DNA of 64,000 nucleotides, from the NCBI GenBank assembly GCA_017545365.1, contig JAFWOP010000067.1, positions 100,182-164,181 of the forward strand, given 5' to 3'. This stretch comes from Bacteroidales bacterium (GTDB lineage: Bacteria; Bacteroidota; Bacteroidia; Bacteroidales; P3). Numbering within the stretch: the stretch's first letter is position 1; each line of letters begins with the position of its first letter. A model generated the notes under the pieces. It saw nothing but the letters and a program-made list of their open reading frames with translations. It searched no databases and had not been told where the DNA came from. A program made the translations under genes and the position numbers. Below, piece by piece: positions 9,101 to 16,699 of the stretch.

Positions 9101-10378
9101 GCCAGTGCGATAGTTTGTTCGAGTCTTGCCAATAGAGATTGTGCGTGTACGCCAGTCGTCCCCTAAGATCTTTTTGAGTCGACAGATGACAGGGCAACCT
9201 GCCACGGTGGTGTGGTCAGGATAATTAATAGTGTGTTCACTGTAGTTGAAAAAGTATCCAGTATGTTCCTTCTCAAGCCACTTGCGAATGTCATCGAACT
9301 TGAAAGTGGATTTGGCACGTGTGAAGCAGTCGGCGAAAATAGTGGAGCGTTCTTGATTGGATAATGTCTGCCATTCTCCATTGGGTTCAAGTCTGAATTT
9401 TATGTTGTTTATGAAGGATAACGCACGAAACTCTTCGAAGTCGGGGTGGCTTACAGGGCATCGCTGCTTGGTCGGCTCTAATGTGCATTTTCCGACTAGC
9501 CCTTTTTGAGAACGAAGTGGACGGCGGTAGAAGATGGTTCCCTCGTTCTTCTTGGTGCTAGTCAGACTATTGCACAAATCGTGGTCAAGTTCTTCAATAT
9601 GCTGAAATGCACATATTGCCTTGACCTCTTCCATGTATTGTGATTGGACGGCCTGGTATTCACTGTTTCTTATACGGATGCCCTCTTTTTCCATTTGTGC
9701 AAATGCGCAGCCGACCGTATTAAGATGTTGGGACACCATGTATTTGGTCAAATCTTTGGCTTTCTTTTCCTCAGACTTCTTCATGGCGGTACTAATTTCG
9801 ATAGAAGAAAGATCATCGCTTTCTTTGGCGTCTTTTAATGTCTCACCTTTGCTGCTTTTGAACCCCCTGCGTTGTGCAATGTGATACATGGCTCGGCCAA
9901 ATTTGTAGCGGTCGATTTGGTTGTCCCAATTGAGGGTCTTTTCCATTAGTTCAGCACGAAGTTGGTAAGGACTGCTATAATCGGGTTTACCGTCACCATC
10001 GAAATCCAACCGAACCCACTGTTCAAACGATACGGCATCAATGGGATATTGCCGTTTAAGGCCTTTTGATTTGTCATATTTGCTCCATCGGTCTAATTCC
10101 TCGTTGGTAAGAGGACAGCAGTGATGTTCAATGAGAAGCCGTAACGTGGCCCATATTCTGTATTTCCTTGCTTGATATAGTCTTCTTGTGGAGCGATATT
10201 TTCTCCGTTCGGCAGCATATGAGTATTCACCACTTTTTCCTGAGCCAACGCCTGATTGGAAAATAATGGAGGTATAATAATCTAATTGGTCGATAAGATT
10301 TCCGTTGATATCAGGATCCCGTAAGGCGATGCCAAGAGAGTTGGTGCCGAGGTCTATTCCGAGAATTTTTTGACTCAT
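6191..10378 (-). CDS. cas9: Cas9 RNA-guided endonuclease (type II-C)
   Basis: 1395 residues, on the large side for II-C but usual for Bacteroidetes. RuvC-I is 'ILGIDLGTNSLGIAL' (Asp9). The Arg-rich bridge helix (about 57-80, 'RRKYRSTRRLYQARKYR') follows. RuvC-II is 'IVVETARDMND' (Glu723). The HNH domain holds 'KFDIEHTIPRSISFDNSLKNK' (Asp840, His843, downstream Asn866). RuvC-III is 'HHAIDAAI' (His1011, Asp1014). All catalytic residues of both nuclease domains are intact, so it should be active. The C-terminal third, after about 1070, is the PAM-interacting/WED part; no PAM can be read from the sequence. The start codon is only 4 nt from the promoter of a divergent tracrRNA-like gene. No clear TAnnTTTG promoter for cas9 is visible on the minus strand. 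Confidence 0.98.
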   Translation of the reverse strand: MSQKILGIDLGTNSLGIALRDPDINGNLIDQLDYYTSIIFQSGVGSGKSGEYSYAAERRKYRSTRRLYQARKYRIWATLRLLIEHHCCPLTNEELDRWSKYDKSKGLKRQYPIDAVSFEQWVRLDFDGDGKPDYSSPYQLRAELMEKTLNWDNQIDRYKFGRAMYHIAQRRGFKSSKGETLKDAKESDDLSSIEISTAMKKSEEKKAKDLTKYMVSQHLNTVGCAFAQMEKEGIRIRNSEYQAVQSQYMEEVKAICAFQHIEELDHDLCNSLTSTKKNEGTIFYRRPLRSQKGLVGKCTLEPTKQRCPVSHPDFEEFRALSFINNIKFRLEPNGEWQTLSNQERSTIFADCFTRAKSTFKFDDIRKWLEKEHTGYFFNYSEHTINYPDHTTVAGCPVICRLKKILGDDWRTRTISIGKTRTNYRTGEIHTIEYNYEDVWHLAYNSDDFEELSEFSKKAMHLDQKQAGELTRLWSVIQEGYTSLSLKAIRNILPFLREGMLFSEAVSYAKIPDIIGFNRWAECRSNIIAKLKILSEENDYTRRTYNIANTLISNYKSLPIDEQQAFRNTQYKLTDLDKEDAIQCIKGTLSERRWNGLGATMQAKIQQDVENLYQRFFSSTERDYYKFPRQSDIFKSALAELFPEIPKEKWEQLYHHSQIDIFPHQKPRRITTEDSVKCVPQLGKPNIGSIKNPVAMRALHVLRRAINQLLLNGMIDEDSRIVVETARDMNDANWRKSIERYQKEREKENDTIIEIIKEFRPNYTDDDIEKGRLLFEQIETDGEDKMDFNNIAKASRKEKERAMRFAIDMEKYKLWKEQKFRSLYTGNTISLTDLFANNKFDIEHTIPRSISFDNSLKNKTVCETHFNRFVKVNRIPTELSNYADIKDRIKPWEEKVAHIKSQIELWKGNAKSAPTVERKNECLQQKHMWELELDYWQAKVHTFTVQKDELDLGFRNSQLVDTRIITKYAFHYLKSVFSRVDVQKGSITADFRKILGVQSVDEKKDREKHSHHAIDAAILTMIPSSAKRDRMIELFYQEQEANDSEKGAFRIKLNNEIKSCHLGNINNLIATIEQNFLVNHVTKDQTLSPAKKPRRTGKHLKKGQWLQGDSIRGSLHKETYYGAIVGIDNNYRVVVHKPLRGLREKDLDSIVDPALRKAIESQVKQYMEKQNLSFAKAIEEPIFMTDKNGTPVKTDKNGRPISPIRHVRCYAKAGRGELKMETVLKIKQQTYPSKHEHKNSYYVQNDDNYLCLFYEGMMKGKHQREFRLINYFEISQLHLTDVNTMSAEPEFSTFKGNPSMPLKAIIKKGTRVLLYNNIPDEVKELDREKISKRLYVVYKFNAIGTPNIYLRHHLEARKETECDTSESYLSLKANNFRALIENYDFEVDPLGNIIFK

Positions 10379-10382
10379 AATA

Positions 10383-10412
10383 TTGTTATTTCAAGAATTA
10401 TTGTTATCTTTG
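10383..10412 (+). promoter_or_regulatory. Promoter of tracrRNA candidate B
   Basis: TTG (10383-10385), 19 nt, TATCTTTG (10405-10412): a canonical Bacteroidetes promoter on the plus strand, squeezed between the cas9 start codon and the RNA gene. Confidence 0.75.
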
Positions 10413-10418
10413 CAATAT

Positions 10419-10494
10419 CTTTTTAAGCTTTTCACAATAAGGCTATAAGCCGAAGATTCTGGGGATCTGCGCATTAAGTGGATCCCAATTTTTT
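10419..10494 (+). ncRNA. tracrRNA candidate B (cas9 side, anti-repeat with internal mismatch)
   Basis: Bases 10419-10438 (CTTTTTAAGCTTTTCACAAT) pair with repeat positions 1-20 except for a 2-base internal mismatch at repeat positions 9-10. This is the kind of small bulge seen in many natural crRNA:tracrRNA duplexes. A short stem (GGCT-ATA-AGCC, 10441-10451) follows. A GGGATC/GATCCC hairpin (10462-10467 with 10481-10486) plus six T forms the terminator. The -7 box, start point, anti-repeat and first stem closely parallel candidate A (3002-3080), but the 3' halves are unrelated. It is divergent from cas9. It could be the working tracrRNA, a second one, or a Cas9-binding regulatory RNA. Confidence 0.75.
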
Positions 10495-10612
10495 ATTGCT
10501 AAACTTAAAAGAACTCAGACAGGCTGAGTTTCAACGTGCAAAAATACGATTTTATTTTAGAAGAACAAATCCTCAATCATGTATTTAACATTTTGGGGAG
10601 AGGGTGAGATAA

Positions 10613-10647
10613 AAAAACAAGCCTGCGCAGAGTAGCGTAGGCTTGGT
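10613..10647 (-). terminator. Terminator of the 10703-11461 gene
   Basis: CAAGCCTGCGC / GCGTAGGCTTG stem (10620-10630 with 10637-10647), followed on the minus strand by TTTTTTT. Confidence 0.75.
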
Positions 10648-10702
10648 TGTTATCATAGTTGAGAGGTTTCTCCCAGTATGTCGTTTATAATATCGAATAT
10701 TA

Positions 10703-11461
10703 TTAGAAGATGATGCGGTGGGTGAGGCTGATGTAGCCGACTTTGCGGACCATGGCGCCGAGGTCGTAGGCGGCATAGTCCTGGTTGAGGTAGTTGTGGA
10801 GGGGCATGGAGAACATGAGCAGGGTAATGCGGTTGCTGTTGTTGGAATGGTAGGTGAGGCTGAAGTCGAGTCCCCAGCCGTTGGCGAACATGTCTTTGTC
10901 GGGGTCGCCCCAGCTGGTCCAGCTGCCGCTGGCACCGACGACTTGGTCGTAGTAGACACCGGCTTCAACAGCCGTCTTTTCGCCGCCGATGATGAGGCCG
11001 CAGCGGGGTTGCACATAGAAGGCACGGAGGTTCTGGTCGAGGGTCCTGAAGCATATCTCCTGGCTTTTGTAATAGGCGCCGGCATAGATGCCAACGAGGG
11101 TGGGCGACCAAGAGAGGTCGACGCCTACGCCCCAGTCGCCGATGCGCTTGAAGGGGTTGCTGAAGGCGCGGTGGTAGGGACCGTAGATGCTGTTGGGGTC
11201 GGCAAAGCCTTCTTTGGCCATCCCGACGGGGAAGACGAGGTCGGCACTGGGGATGAGTGCCTCGAAAAGGGTTTCGTCCTCGGTGCCTCCGTTGGTGAGG
11301 AAGTAGGTGAGGACGCCGTCGGCGGTGTTGTAGAGGAGGTAGGTCCAATAGTTGGTTGACCAGGCGCGGGTGTTGAAGGTGAATTGCTTTTTCGTTGTCT
11401 GAGCGAAGGACTCAAAGGCAACCATAACAGTAAGAATTACAATTAATAGTGCTTTCTTCAT
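10703..11461 (-). CDS. Secreted, probably outer-membrane beta-barrel protein, unknown function
   Basis: A 252-residue protein with a clear signal peptide (MKKALLIVILTVMVAFESFA, cleavage before QTT). The mature part is rich in aromatic residues and alternating hydrophobic strands ending in 'YISLTHRIIF'. A terminal Phe after a beta-strand is typical of outer-membrane barrels, so a small barrel is inferred. No named family is recognised. It is a single-gene unit with its own promoter (11491-11498) and terminator (10613-10647), and separates tracrRNA B from cstA. Confidence 0.75.
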   Translation of the reverse strand: MKKALLIVILTVMVAFESFAQTTKKQFTFNTRAWSTNYWTYLLYNTADGVLTYFLTNGGTEDETLFEALIPSADLVFPVGMAKEGFADPNSIYGPYHRAFSNPFKRIGDWGVGVDLSWSPTLVGIYAGAYYKSQEICFRTLDQNLRAFYVQPRCGLIIGGEKTAVEAGVYYDQVVGASGSWTSWGDPDKDMFANGWGLDFSLTYHSNNSNRITLLMFSMPLHNYLNQDYAAYDLGAMVRKVGYISLTHRIIF

Positions 11462-11490
11462 GTTGTTCTGATTTTAAGTCTTTGTGTCTG

Positions 11491-11498
11491 CAAAGTTA
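11491..11498 (-). promoter_or_regulatory. -7 element for the 10703-11461 gene
   Basis: TAACTTTG on the minus strand, 30 nt before the ATG. Confidence 0.6.
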
Positions 11499-11583
11499 CG
11501 AATATTTTTTGACACTGCGTTTTTCGTTGTGCCGTTTTTCGTGTTTGCGGGAGAAAAAAAGTGGCTATGTGCGAAAAAAGATG

Positions 11584-11591
11584 TATTTTTG
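11584..11591 (+). promoter_or_regulatory. -7 element for cstA
   Basis: TATTTTTG 22 nt before the ATG; no clear -33 box at the usual spacing. Confidence 0.55.
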
Positions 11592-11613
11592 CACGTTCAA
11601 AAAAGATTGAATC

Positions 11614-13083
11614 ATGGTATCATTTTTAGTTGCTATTGTGCTTTTAGTGCTTGGTTATCTGATATATTCCAAGGTGGTGGAGCGCATCATCGAAGTGGAT
11701 TCCAAGCGTCCGACGCCCGCAGTGGCACACCCCGACGGGGTGGATTATGTGCCTATGAAGGCATGGCGTATTTATCTAATCCAGTTTCTAAACATCGCAG
11801 GGGTGGGGCCTATTTGCGGAGCCATCATGGGGGCGCAATTCGGCTCGGCCTCGTTTCTGTGGATTGTGTTCGGCAGTATCTTTGCCGGTGCCGTGCATGA
11901 CTTCATCGCGGGATTTATATCAATACGCAGAGATGGCGCTTCGCTGCCCGAAATCCACGGCGCGTATCTCGGCAATGGGGCGAAGCAGTTTATGCGCGTT
12001 TTTACCGTGCTGCTGATGATATTGGTGGGTGCGGTGTTTGTGAATACCCCGGCGGTGCTGCTGAATAACAACTTCACTCCTGGCTGGAATGTGTTCGTGT
12101 GGGTGGGCATCATCTTTGCCTATTATCTCATTGCCACCCTGCTGCCTATCGACAAGCTGATTGGCAAGATTTACCCCATCTTCGGCTTCTTGCTGCTGGG
12201 TATGGCGTTGGCCATCGTGGTGGCATTTGTGGTGTATCGTCCTCCGCTGCCGGAGCTGTGGGATGGCTTGCAGAACCAGCATCCCGACGCGAAGCATAAC
12301 CCCATATTCCCCATGATGTTCATCAGCATTGCCTGTGGTGCTATCAGCGGTTTCCATGCCACCCAGTCGCCTTTGATGGCGCGCTGCATGACCAATGAGA
12401 AGCAGTCGCGGCCGGTGTTCTACGGCGCGATGATTACCGAAGGTGTAGTGGCCCTCATTTGGGCGGCGGCGGCAACGGTGTTTTACCACGACCCGCAGCT
12501 GCAGCCGCTGACCGTCAACCCGGCGACGGGTGCCACCTTGGGCGGCAATGCCATGGTGGGCGTGATTGCCAACGCTTGGTTCCCGAAGGCTATAGCGGTA
12601 ATATGCGTGCTGGGTGTTATTTCAGCGGCTGTCACTTCGGGCGACACGGCATTGCGGTCGGCGCGGCTGATAGTGGCGGATTTCCTGCACTATGAGCAGA
12701 AGCCCATCAAGAACCGCTTTTTCGTGGCACTGCCTATCTTCGCCATCACGGCGGGGGTACTGGTATATTCGCTGATTGATGCCAAGGGGTTTGACGTGAT
12801 ATGGCGTTACTTCGCATGGAGCAACCAGGTGCTGGCGACGGTGACGTTGTGGACCATTACGGTGTATCTGTGCCTGAGACATAAGCCCTATGTCATCACG
12901 CTGTTGCCGGCGATGTTCATGACCATGGTGACGGGCTGTTTCCTGTTTGTGGCGGAGAAGGAAGGGCTGGGCTCTTTCATCCCCCGCTGGCTGGGCTACA
13001 CGATAGGAGCGGTCATCACGTTGGGAGCCACCTGTCTGTTTGCCATTTGGGCTAAGAAGCACAAGGGCGCAGCGGAGGAATAG
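11614..13083 (+). CDS. cstA: CstA-family carbon starvation / pyruvate-peptide transporter
   Basis: 489 residues with about 12-13 membrane helices. Signature segments of the CstA family are present: 'QFLNIAGVGPICGAIMGAQFG', 'GSIFAGAVHDFIAGFISIRRDGASLPEI' and 'ISAAVTSGDTALRSARLIVADF'. It is shorter than the roughly 700-residue enterobacterial CstA; short forms are usual in Bacteroidetes. CstA relatives import pyruvate and/or peptides across the inner membrane. The family is clear; the substrate is inferred. It is a single gene with a short leader and no visible regulatory element beyond the promoter. Confidence 0.9.
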   Translation: MVSFLVAIVLLVLGYLIYSKVVERIIEVDSKRPTPAVAHPDGVDYVPMKAWRIYLIQFLNIAGVGPICGAIMGAQFGSASFLWIVFGSIFAGAVHDFIAGFISIRRDGASLPEIHGAYLGNGAKQFMRVFTVLLMILVGAVFVNTPAVLLNNNFTPGWNVFVWVGIIFAYYLIATLLPIDKLIGKIYPIFGFLLLGMALAIVVAFVVYRPPLPELWDGLQNQHPDAKHNPIFPMMFISIACGAISGFHATQSPLMARCMTNEKQSRPVFYGAMITEGVVALIWAAAATVFYHDPQLQPLTVNPATGATLGGNAMVGVIANAWFPKAIAVICVLGVISAAVTSGDTALRSARLIVADFLHYEQKPIKNRFFVALPIFAITAGVLVYSLIDAKGFDVIWRYFAWSNQVLATVTLWTITVYLCLRHKPYVITLLPAMFMTMVTGCFLFVAEKEGLGSFIPRWLGYTIGAVITLGATCLFAIWAKKHKGAAEE

Positions 13084-13184
13084 AGGAGACGGGCGGACTT
13101 CCGTTTCCGAGGATGGCACATCGCTTTTTGGAGATGCCATACAATTTTTTTGCATCTTCGTCGTTATCATTCAAGAAAAAGTTG

Positions 13185-13192
13185 TATCTTTG
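13185..13192 (+). promoter_or_regulatory. -7 element for the YD-repeat protein
   Basis: TATCTTTG, 33 nt before the ATG at 13226. Confidence 0.6.
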
Positions 13193-13225
13193 CAATGTAT
13201 TTTATATAGGGTAATATTGTTTAAA

Positions 13226-14053
13226 ATGAAGAAATACATCGTTTTATCATTGGTGCTGCTGGTGGCTGGCACGGCCTTTGCCGGCAACAAGCCGCGCAAA
13301 TCATCGCGTCAGGAAATGGGCATTAACGGAAATGCTGTCTATGTGATTGAATACACTTATGACATCCATGGTGGCCGCAACGGCGGCCGTAGGCTGATGT
13401 GTGTTGACTCAATCACGTTCGACAAGCGTGGTAATTTCCAGGACAAATACCGTACAAAAGACGGGGAATACACATGGTATTCCTACTATTTTGACGTTCA
13501 CGGCTATGCCTTGGGTTGGAACGAGTATAATCGCGCCAAGGAGCTGACAGGCCGTACCGCCTATCTGAACGATAAGAACGGTAACCGTATCGAGCGTACC
13601 GTGTTCATGGGCGACCACATGACAAAGAAAGAGACATCGCGCTATGAGAACAACCGTCTAGTTGAGGAGCAGAGCTTTGCCCCCGACGGCACAATGACCG
13701 AGAAGCGCGTGTACAAATATGATGCCCAGGGCAACAACTCGGAGATGGAATTCTACGATGCCGACGGCGAGCTGATGCAGCGCTATCTTTACAAGTATGA
13801 CAGCCACGGCAACCGCATCGAGTGGCGTTTCTATGATGCCGACGACTTCCTGGTGGCTCTCACCACTTATTACTACGACGACCACGACAACCTTATCGAG
13901 CTCTCGTCGTTCAACTATGACGAGCACTTGAACTGGAAGCACAGCTATGTGTTCGAATATGACGAGGACGACAATTGGGTGCGCCAGACCATCTATCGCA
14001 ACAACGTGGCCTATCAGGTCATCGAGCGCGAGATTGCATTCCCAGCATATTAA
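13226..14053 (+). CDS. Secreted protein with RHS/YD-like repeats, unknown function
   Basis: 275 residues. The frame opens at 13040, but the signal peptide starts at MKKYIVLSLVLLVAGTAFAG (13226), downstream of a -7 box, so this start is chosen. The mature protein contains about six repeats of the type 'Y.YD..GN..E...YD' (for example 'YKYDAQGNNSEMEFYDADGE' and 'YKYDSHGNRIEWRFYDADDF'). These resemble the YD repeats of RHS shells but number too few to form a cocoon. It is likely periplasmic or surface-exposed. The following SIMPL gene starts 19 nt later, so the two are probably co-transcribed. No specific role can be assigned. Confidence 0.8.
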   Translation: MKKYIVLSLVLLVAGTAFAGNKPRKSSRQEMGINGNAVYVIEYTYDIHGGRNGGRRLMCVDSITFDKRGNFQDKYRTKDGEYTWYSYYFDVHGYALGWNEYNRAKELTGRTAYLNDKNGNRIERTVFMGDHMTKKETSRYENNRLVEEQSFAPDGTMTEKRVYKYDAQGNNSEMEFYDADGELMQRYLYKYDSHGNRIEWRFYDADDFLVALTTYYYDDHDNLIELSSFNYDEHLNWKHSYVFEYDEDDNWVRQTIYRNNVAYQVIEREIAFPAY

Positions 14054-14072
14054 CATATAAAACCTTAAAAGT

Positions 14073-14831
14073 ATGCCGACTGTAAGAAATATGAAACGTA
14101 CGAAAGTCATCGTCGCCATCATCTTCAGTGCAGCTATCATTGGCGCAGTGTGGATTGGCGGTCATTATCTCAACAAGGCTCGAGGCCATGCCAAGACTGT
14201 CTCCGTTGTGGGGATGGCCGAGCGGGACTTCGTGTCGGATCTTATCGTCTGGAGAATGTCGTTTGACGTGCTCAACATGGACATGAAGAGCGGGTACAAC
14301 GAAATCAAGGATGTCAGCAAGACGGTTCGCGACTACCTTGTGAGCAAGGGCGTGAGCGAAGACGAAATAGACTTCCAGGCCATCACGTGTGACAAGGAGA
14401 CGGAGTACCACTACAATACAGAGACCCATCAGTCCTATTACACCTTTGCAGGATACCGGCTGACGCAGGTGGTGAAGGTGGAGAGCAACGATGTGGACAA
14501 GGTGGAGAAGATTTCCAGAGAGATAGCCGAGCTGCTCGACAAAGGCATCCAGATGAATACGAACAATCTGTCGTACTACTACACCAAGCTCTCCGACCTT
14601 AAGATTGAGATGCTTGCCGAGGCTACAGAGAACGCCCGCAACCGTGCCGAGACCATCGCCAAGAGTGCCAAGGCTCGCTTAGGCGGCCTTCAGACAGCCA
14701 ATATGGGTGTGTTCCAGATTACTGCCCCCAATTCGAGCGACGAGGAATACAGCTGGGGCGGCACCTTCAACACCACCTCCAAGAAGAAACGTGCCAGCAT
14801 CAATATGCGTCTGACCTATTATGTGAAATAG
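14073..14831 (+). CDS. SIMPL (DUF541) domain protein
   Basis: 252 residues. An N-terminal membrane anchor ('VIVAIIFSAAIIGAVWIGGHYL') is followed by a SIMPL/DUF541 domain: 'VSVVGMAERDFVSDLIVWRMSFDV', the variable helical insert, and the C-terminal 'ATENARNRAETIAKSAKARLGGLQTANMGVFQIT', which is the most conserved part of the family. SIMPL proteins are periplasmic or anchored; the best known homologue (E. coli YggE) is linked to oxidative stress. The function here is not known. MKRTKV at 14091 is an alternative start. It closes a two-gene unit ended by the terminator at 14856-14893. Confidence 0.88.
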   Translation: MPTVRNMKRTKVIVAIIFSAAIIGAVWIGGHYLNKARGHAKTVSVVGMAERDFVSDLIVWRMSFDVLNMDMKSGYNEIKDVSKTVRDYLVSKGVSEDEIDFQAITCDKETEYHYNTETHQSYYTFAGYRLTQVVKVESNDVDKVEKISREIAELLDKGIQMNTNNLSYYYTKLSDLKIEMLAEATENARNRAETIAKSAKARLGGLQTANMGVFQITAPNSSDEEYSWGGTFNTTSKKKRASINMRLTYYVK

Positions 14832-14855
14832 GGCAGCCTAGTGCACAAGACTATA

Positions 14856-14893
14856 AGACGTGCCTGCCGTGAGTGGCGACACGTCTTTTTTTT
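14856..14893 (+). terminator. Terminator after the SIMPL gene
   Basis: AGACGTG / CACGTCT stem with a run of eight T. Confidence 0.8.
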
Positions 14894-14914
14894 AGATTCA
14901 AAAAAGCTAGTGAT

Positions 14915-16498
14915 ATGAAGCGAATGTTATTTTCCATAATGCTGTTGTGCCTTATGGCCAGCGGGCAGGCTCCGGCATTGGGGCAGAATGCGGCAGTGTC
15001 TGACGGCGACATTGTTATCCTATACGAGAATGATGTGCATGGGGCCGTAGAGGGCTATCCGCTGATGGCAGCGATGCGCGATGAGATGCGGCAGAAGACC
15101 CCTTATGTGTCGGTGGTGTCGTGTGGTGATTTTCTGTCGGGCACCTCCTTGGGTTCGGTGTCGCATGGAAGATATATCGTGCGGATGATGAATGCTGTGG
15201 GATATGACTATGTGACGTTGGGCAACCATGAGTTTGACTTCGGAATCGATACGATGAACCTACGTATGTCGCAGCTGACCGCTACCACACTGTGCTGCAA
15301 TTACTCCGACTTGAGAGACGGCAGCAGCCGTTTCAAAGGGTATGAGATAAGGCAGTATGGGAGTGTGTCGGTGGCCTTTGTGGGCTTGACCACTCCCCAT
15401 GTTCCGACATCAAGCACCCCGATATATTTTCAAGACAGCACCGGGAATTGGTTATACACCTTCTATGCCCAACAGTTGGAGTTGGTGCTACAGAAGGCTG
15501 TGGACGATGCCCGCAGTCATGGGGCTGACTATGTGGTGGTGTTGTCGCATGTGGGAGAGGTGGATTTGCCAGGCATAGTGGAGGCCACCCGCGGCATAGA
15601 TGTGGTGCTTGACGGGCATTCGCATAGTGTGATACCCCAAAGCATACTTTACAACCGTGATGCCCAAGAGGTGCTGTGGACCTCTACGGGCTCCCGCTTC
15701 AAATATATCGGGCGGCTGGTCATCACCCCTCAAGGGAAGATGTGGAGCGAACTGCTGCCCACCAGTCAGATGACGCTGCCCCTGACGGCTGTTGCCGACA
15801 CTCTTCGCGCCATTCGGCAGGAGTATGCTGTGGTGGGTCAGCGCGAAGTGGGCAGGAGCGACGTTCAGCTATGGCGTAAAGGCAGGGAAGGCGACTATGT
15901 AGATTCGCCTCTGGGCAATTTCTTCAGCGACGCATTCCGCGCCCTCACCCATGCTGAGGTAGGGTTGGCCAATGCGGGTGGCATACGGTGTGACATTGAC
16001 AAGGGACAGCTGGTGTTTGACGACATCTTCTCTGCCGCGCCGTTCGACAACCGGCTGTGTCTGGTGGAGATGAGCGGAGAAGCTTTGATGGATGCTTTGG
16101 AAATGGGGTGTCGGCGGTGGCCGAAGATTGGCGGCGGGTTCCTCCATGTGTCGGGACTGATGTATACAATAGACACCACTGTCCGGTCGACGGTGGTATG
16201 CGACGAGAACGACGTGTTTGTGCGTGTGGGCAGCGACCGTATGGTGAAGAATGTGAGGGTGTGGGATGCTGAAAAACAGCAATACCTGCCCCTAGATTCT
16301 CAGCGCATCTACCGTGTGGCGGGTTGCGACTACACGCTGCTGCAACAAGGCGACGGACATGTGTTCCGTGGCATCAAAGTAACCCGGCAGAACATCTGTT
16401 CGGATGTTGAAGCCCTAGAAGTTTATCTGCGAGACTGTTTGAATGGGGTGGTAGGCGACCGCTACGCTCACACCCAAGGAAGAATCAAGGTGAATTAA
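14915..16498 (+). CDS. UshA-type 5'-nucleotidase / metallophosphatase, secreted
   Basis: 527 residues from MKRMLFSIMLLCLMASG (14915); the longer frame from 14873 overlaps the preceding terminator and is rejected. The metallophosphoesterase motifs are complete: 'ENDVHG' (metal site 1), 'SCGDFLSGT', 'GNHEFDFG', 'VLSHVG' and 'DGHSHSV'. The C-terminal 5'-nucleotidase substrate domain ('ANAGGIRCDIDKGQL', 'GCDYTLLQQGDGH') follows. It should dephosphorylate nucleotides or UDP-sugars in the periplasm. The next gene is a nucleoside transporter, which fits salvage of nucleosides from external nucleotides. 'UshA-like' is a family name, not a proven orthology. Confidence 0.9.
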   Translation: MKRMLFSIMLLCLMASGQAPALGQNAAVSDGDIVILYENDVHGAVEGYPLMAAMRDEMRQKTPYVSVVSCGDFLSGTSLGSVSHGRYIVRMMNAVGYDYVTLGNHEFDFGIDTMNLRMSQLTATTLCCNYSDLRDGSSRFKGYEIRQYGSVSVAFVGLTTPHVPTSSTPIYFQDSTGNWLYTFYAQQLELVLQKAVDDARSHGADYVVVLSHVGEVDLPGIVEATRGIDVVLDGHSHSVIPQSILYNRDAQEVLWTSTGSRFKYIGRLVITPQGKMWSELLPTSQMTLPLTAVADTLRAIRQEYAVVGQREVGRSDVQLWRKGREGDYVDSPLGNFFSDAFRALTHAEVGLANAGGIRCDIDKGQLVFDDIFSAAPFDNRLCLVEMSGEALMDALEMGCRRWPKIGGGFLHVSGLMYTIDTTVRSTVVCDENDVFVRVGSDRMVKNVRVWDAEKQQYLPLDSQRIYRVAGCDYTLLQQGDGHVFRGIKVTRQNICSDVEALEVYLRDCLNGVVGDRYAHTQGRIKVN

Positions 16499-16634
16499 CC
16501 AAAGCCGCATCATACGGATAGGCGCGACGAGTCGTTTTTTGGCTCGGCAAACCTGCGTCGGCCCTCTGGCAGTTGAAAACGAGGGGCTTCCAATAGGAAA
16601 TTGTTAAATTTGTTAGTAATATGAGGGGAAGTGG

Positions 16635-16664
16635 TTGTACATTGGGATTATTTTCGTATTTTTG
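16635..16664 (+). promoter_or_regulatory. Promoter of the nucleoside transporter gene
   Basis: TTG (16635-16637), 19 nt, TATTTTTG (16657-16664). Confidence 0.65.
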
Positions 16665-16699
16665 CACTTTATTAGAATAATGAAAACAATAGTACATAT

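Noticed and set aside
16515..16545. Terminator CGAC-GA-GTCG followed by TTTTTT after the 5'-nucleotidase gene
   Set aside because: The stem is four pairs with a two-base loop, too small to be stable; left unannotated.
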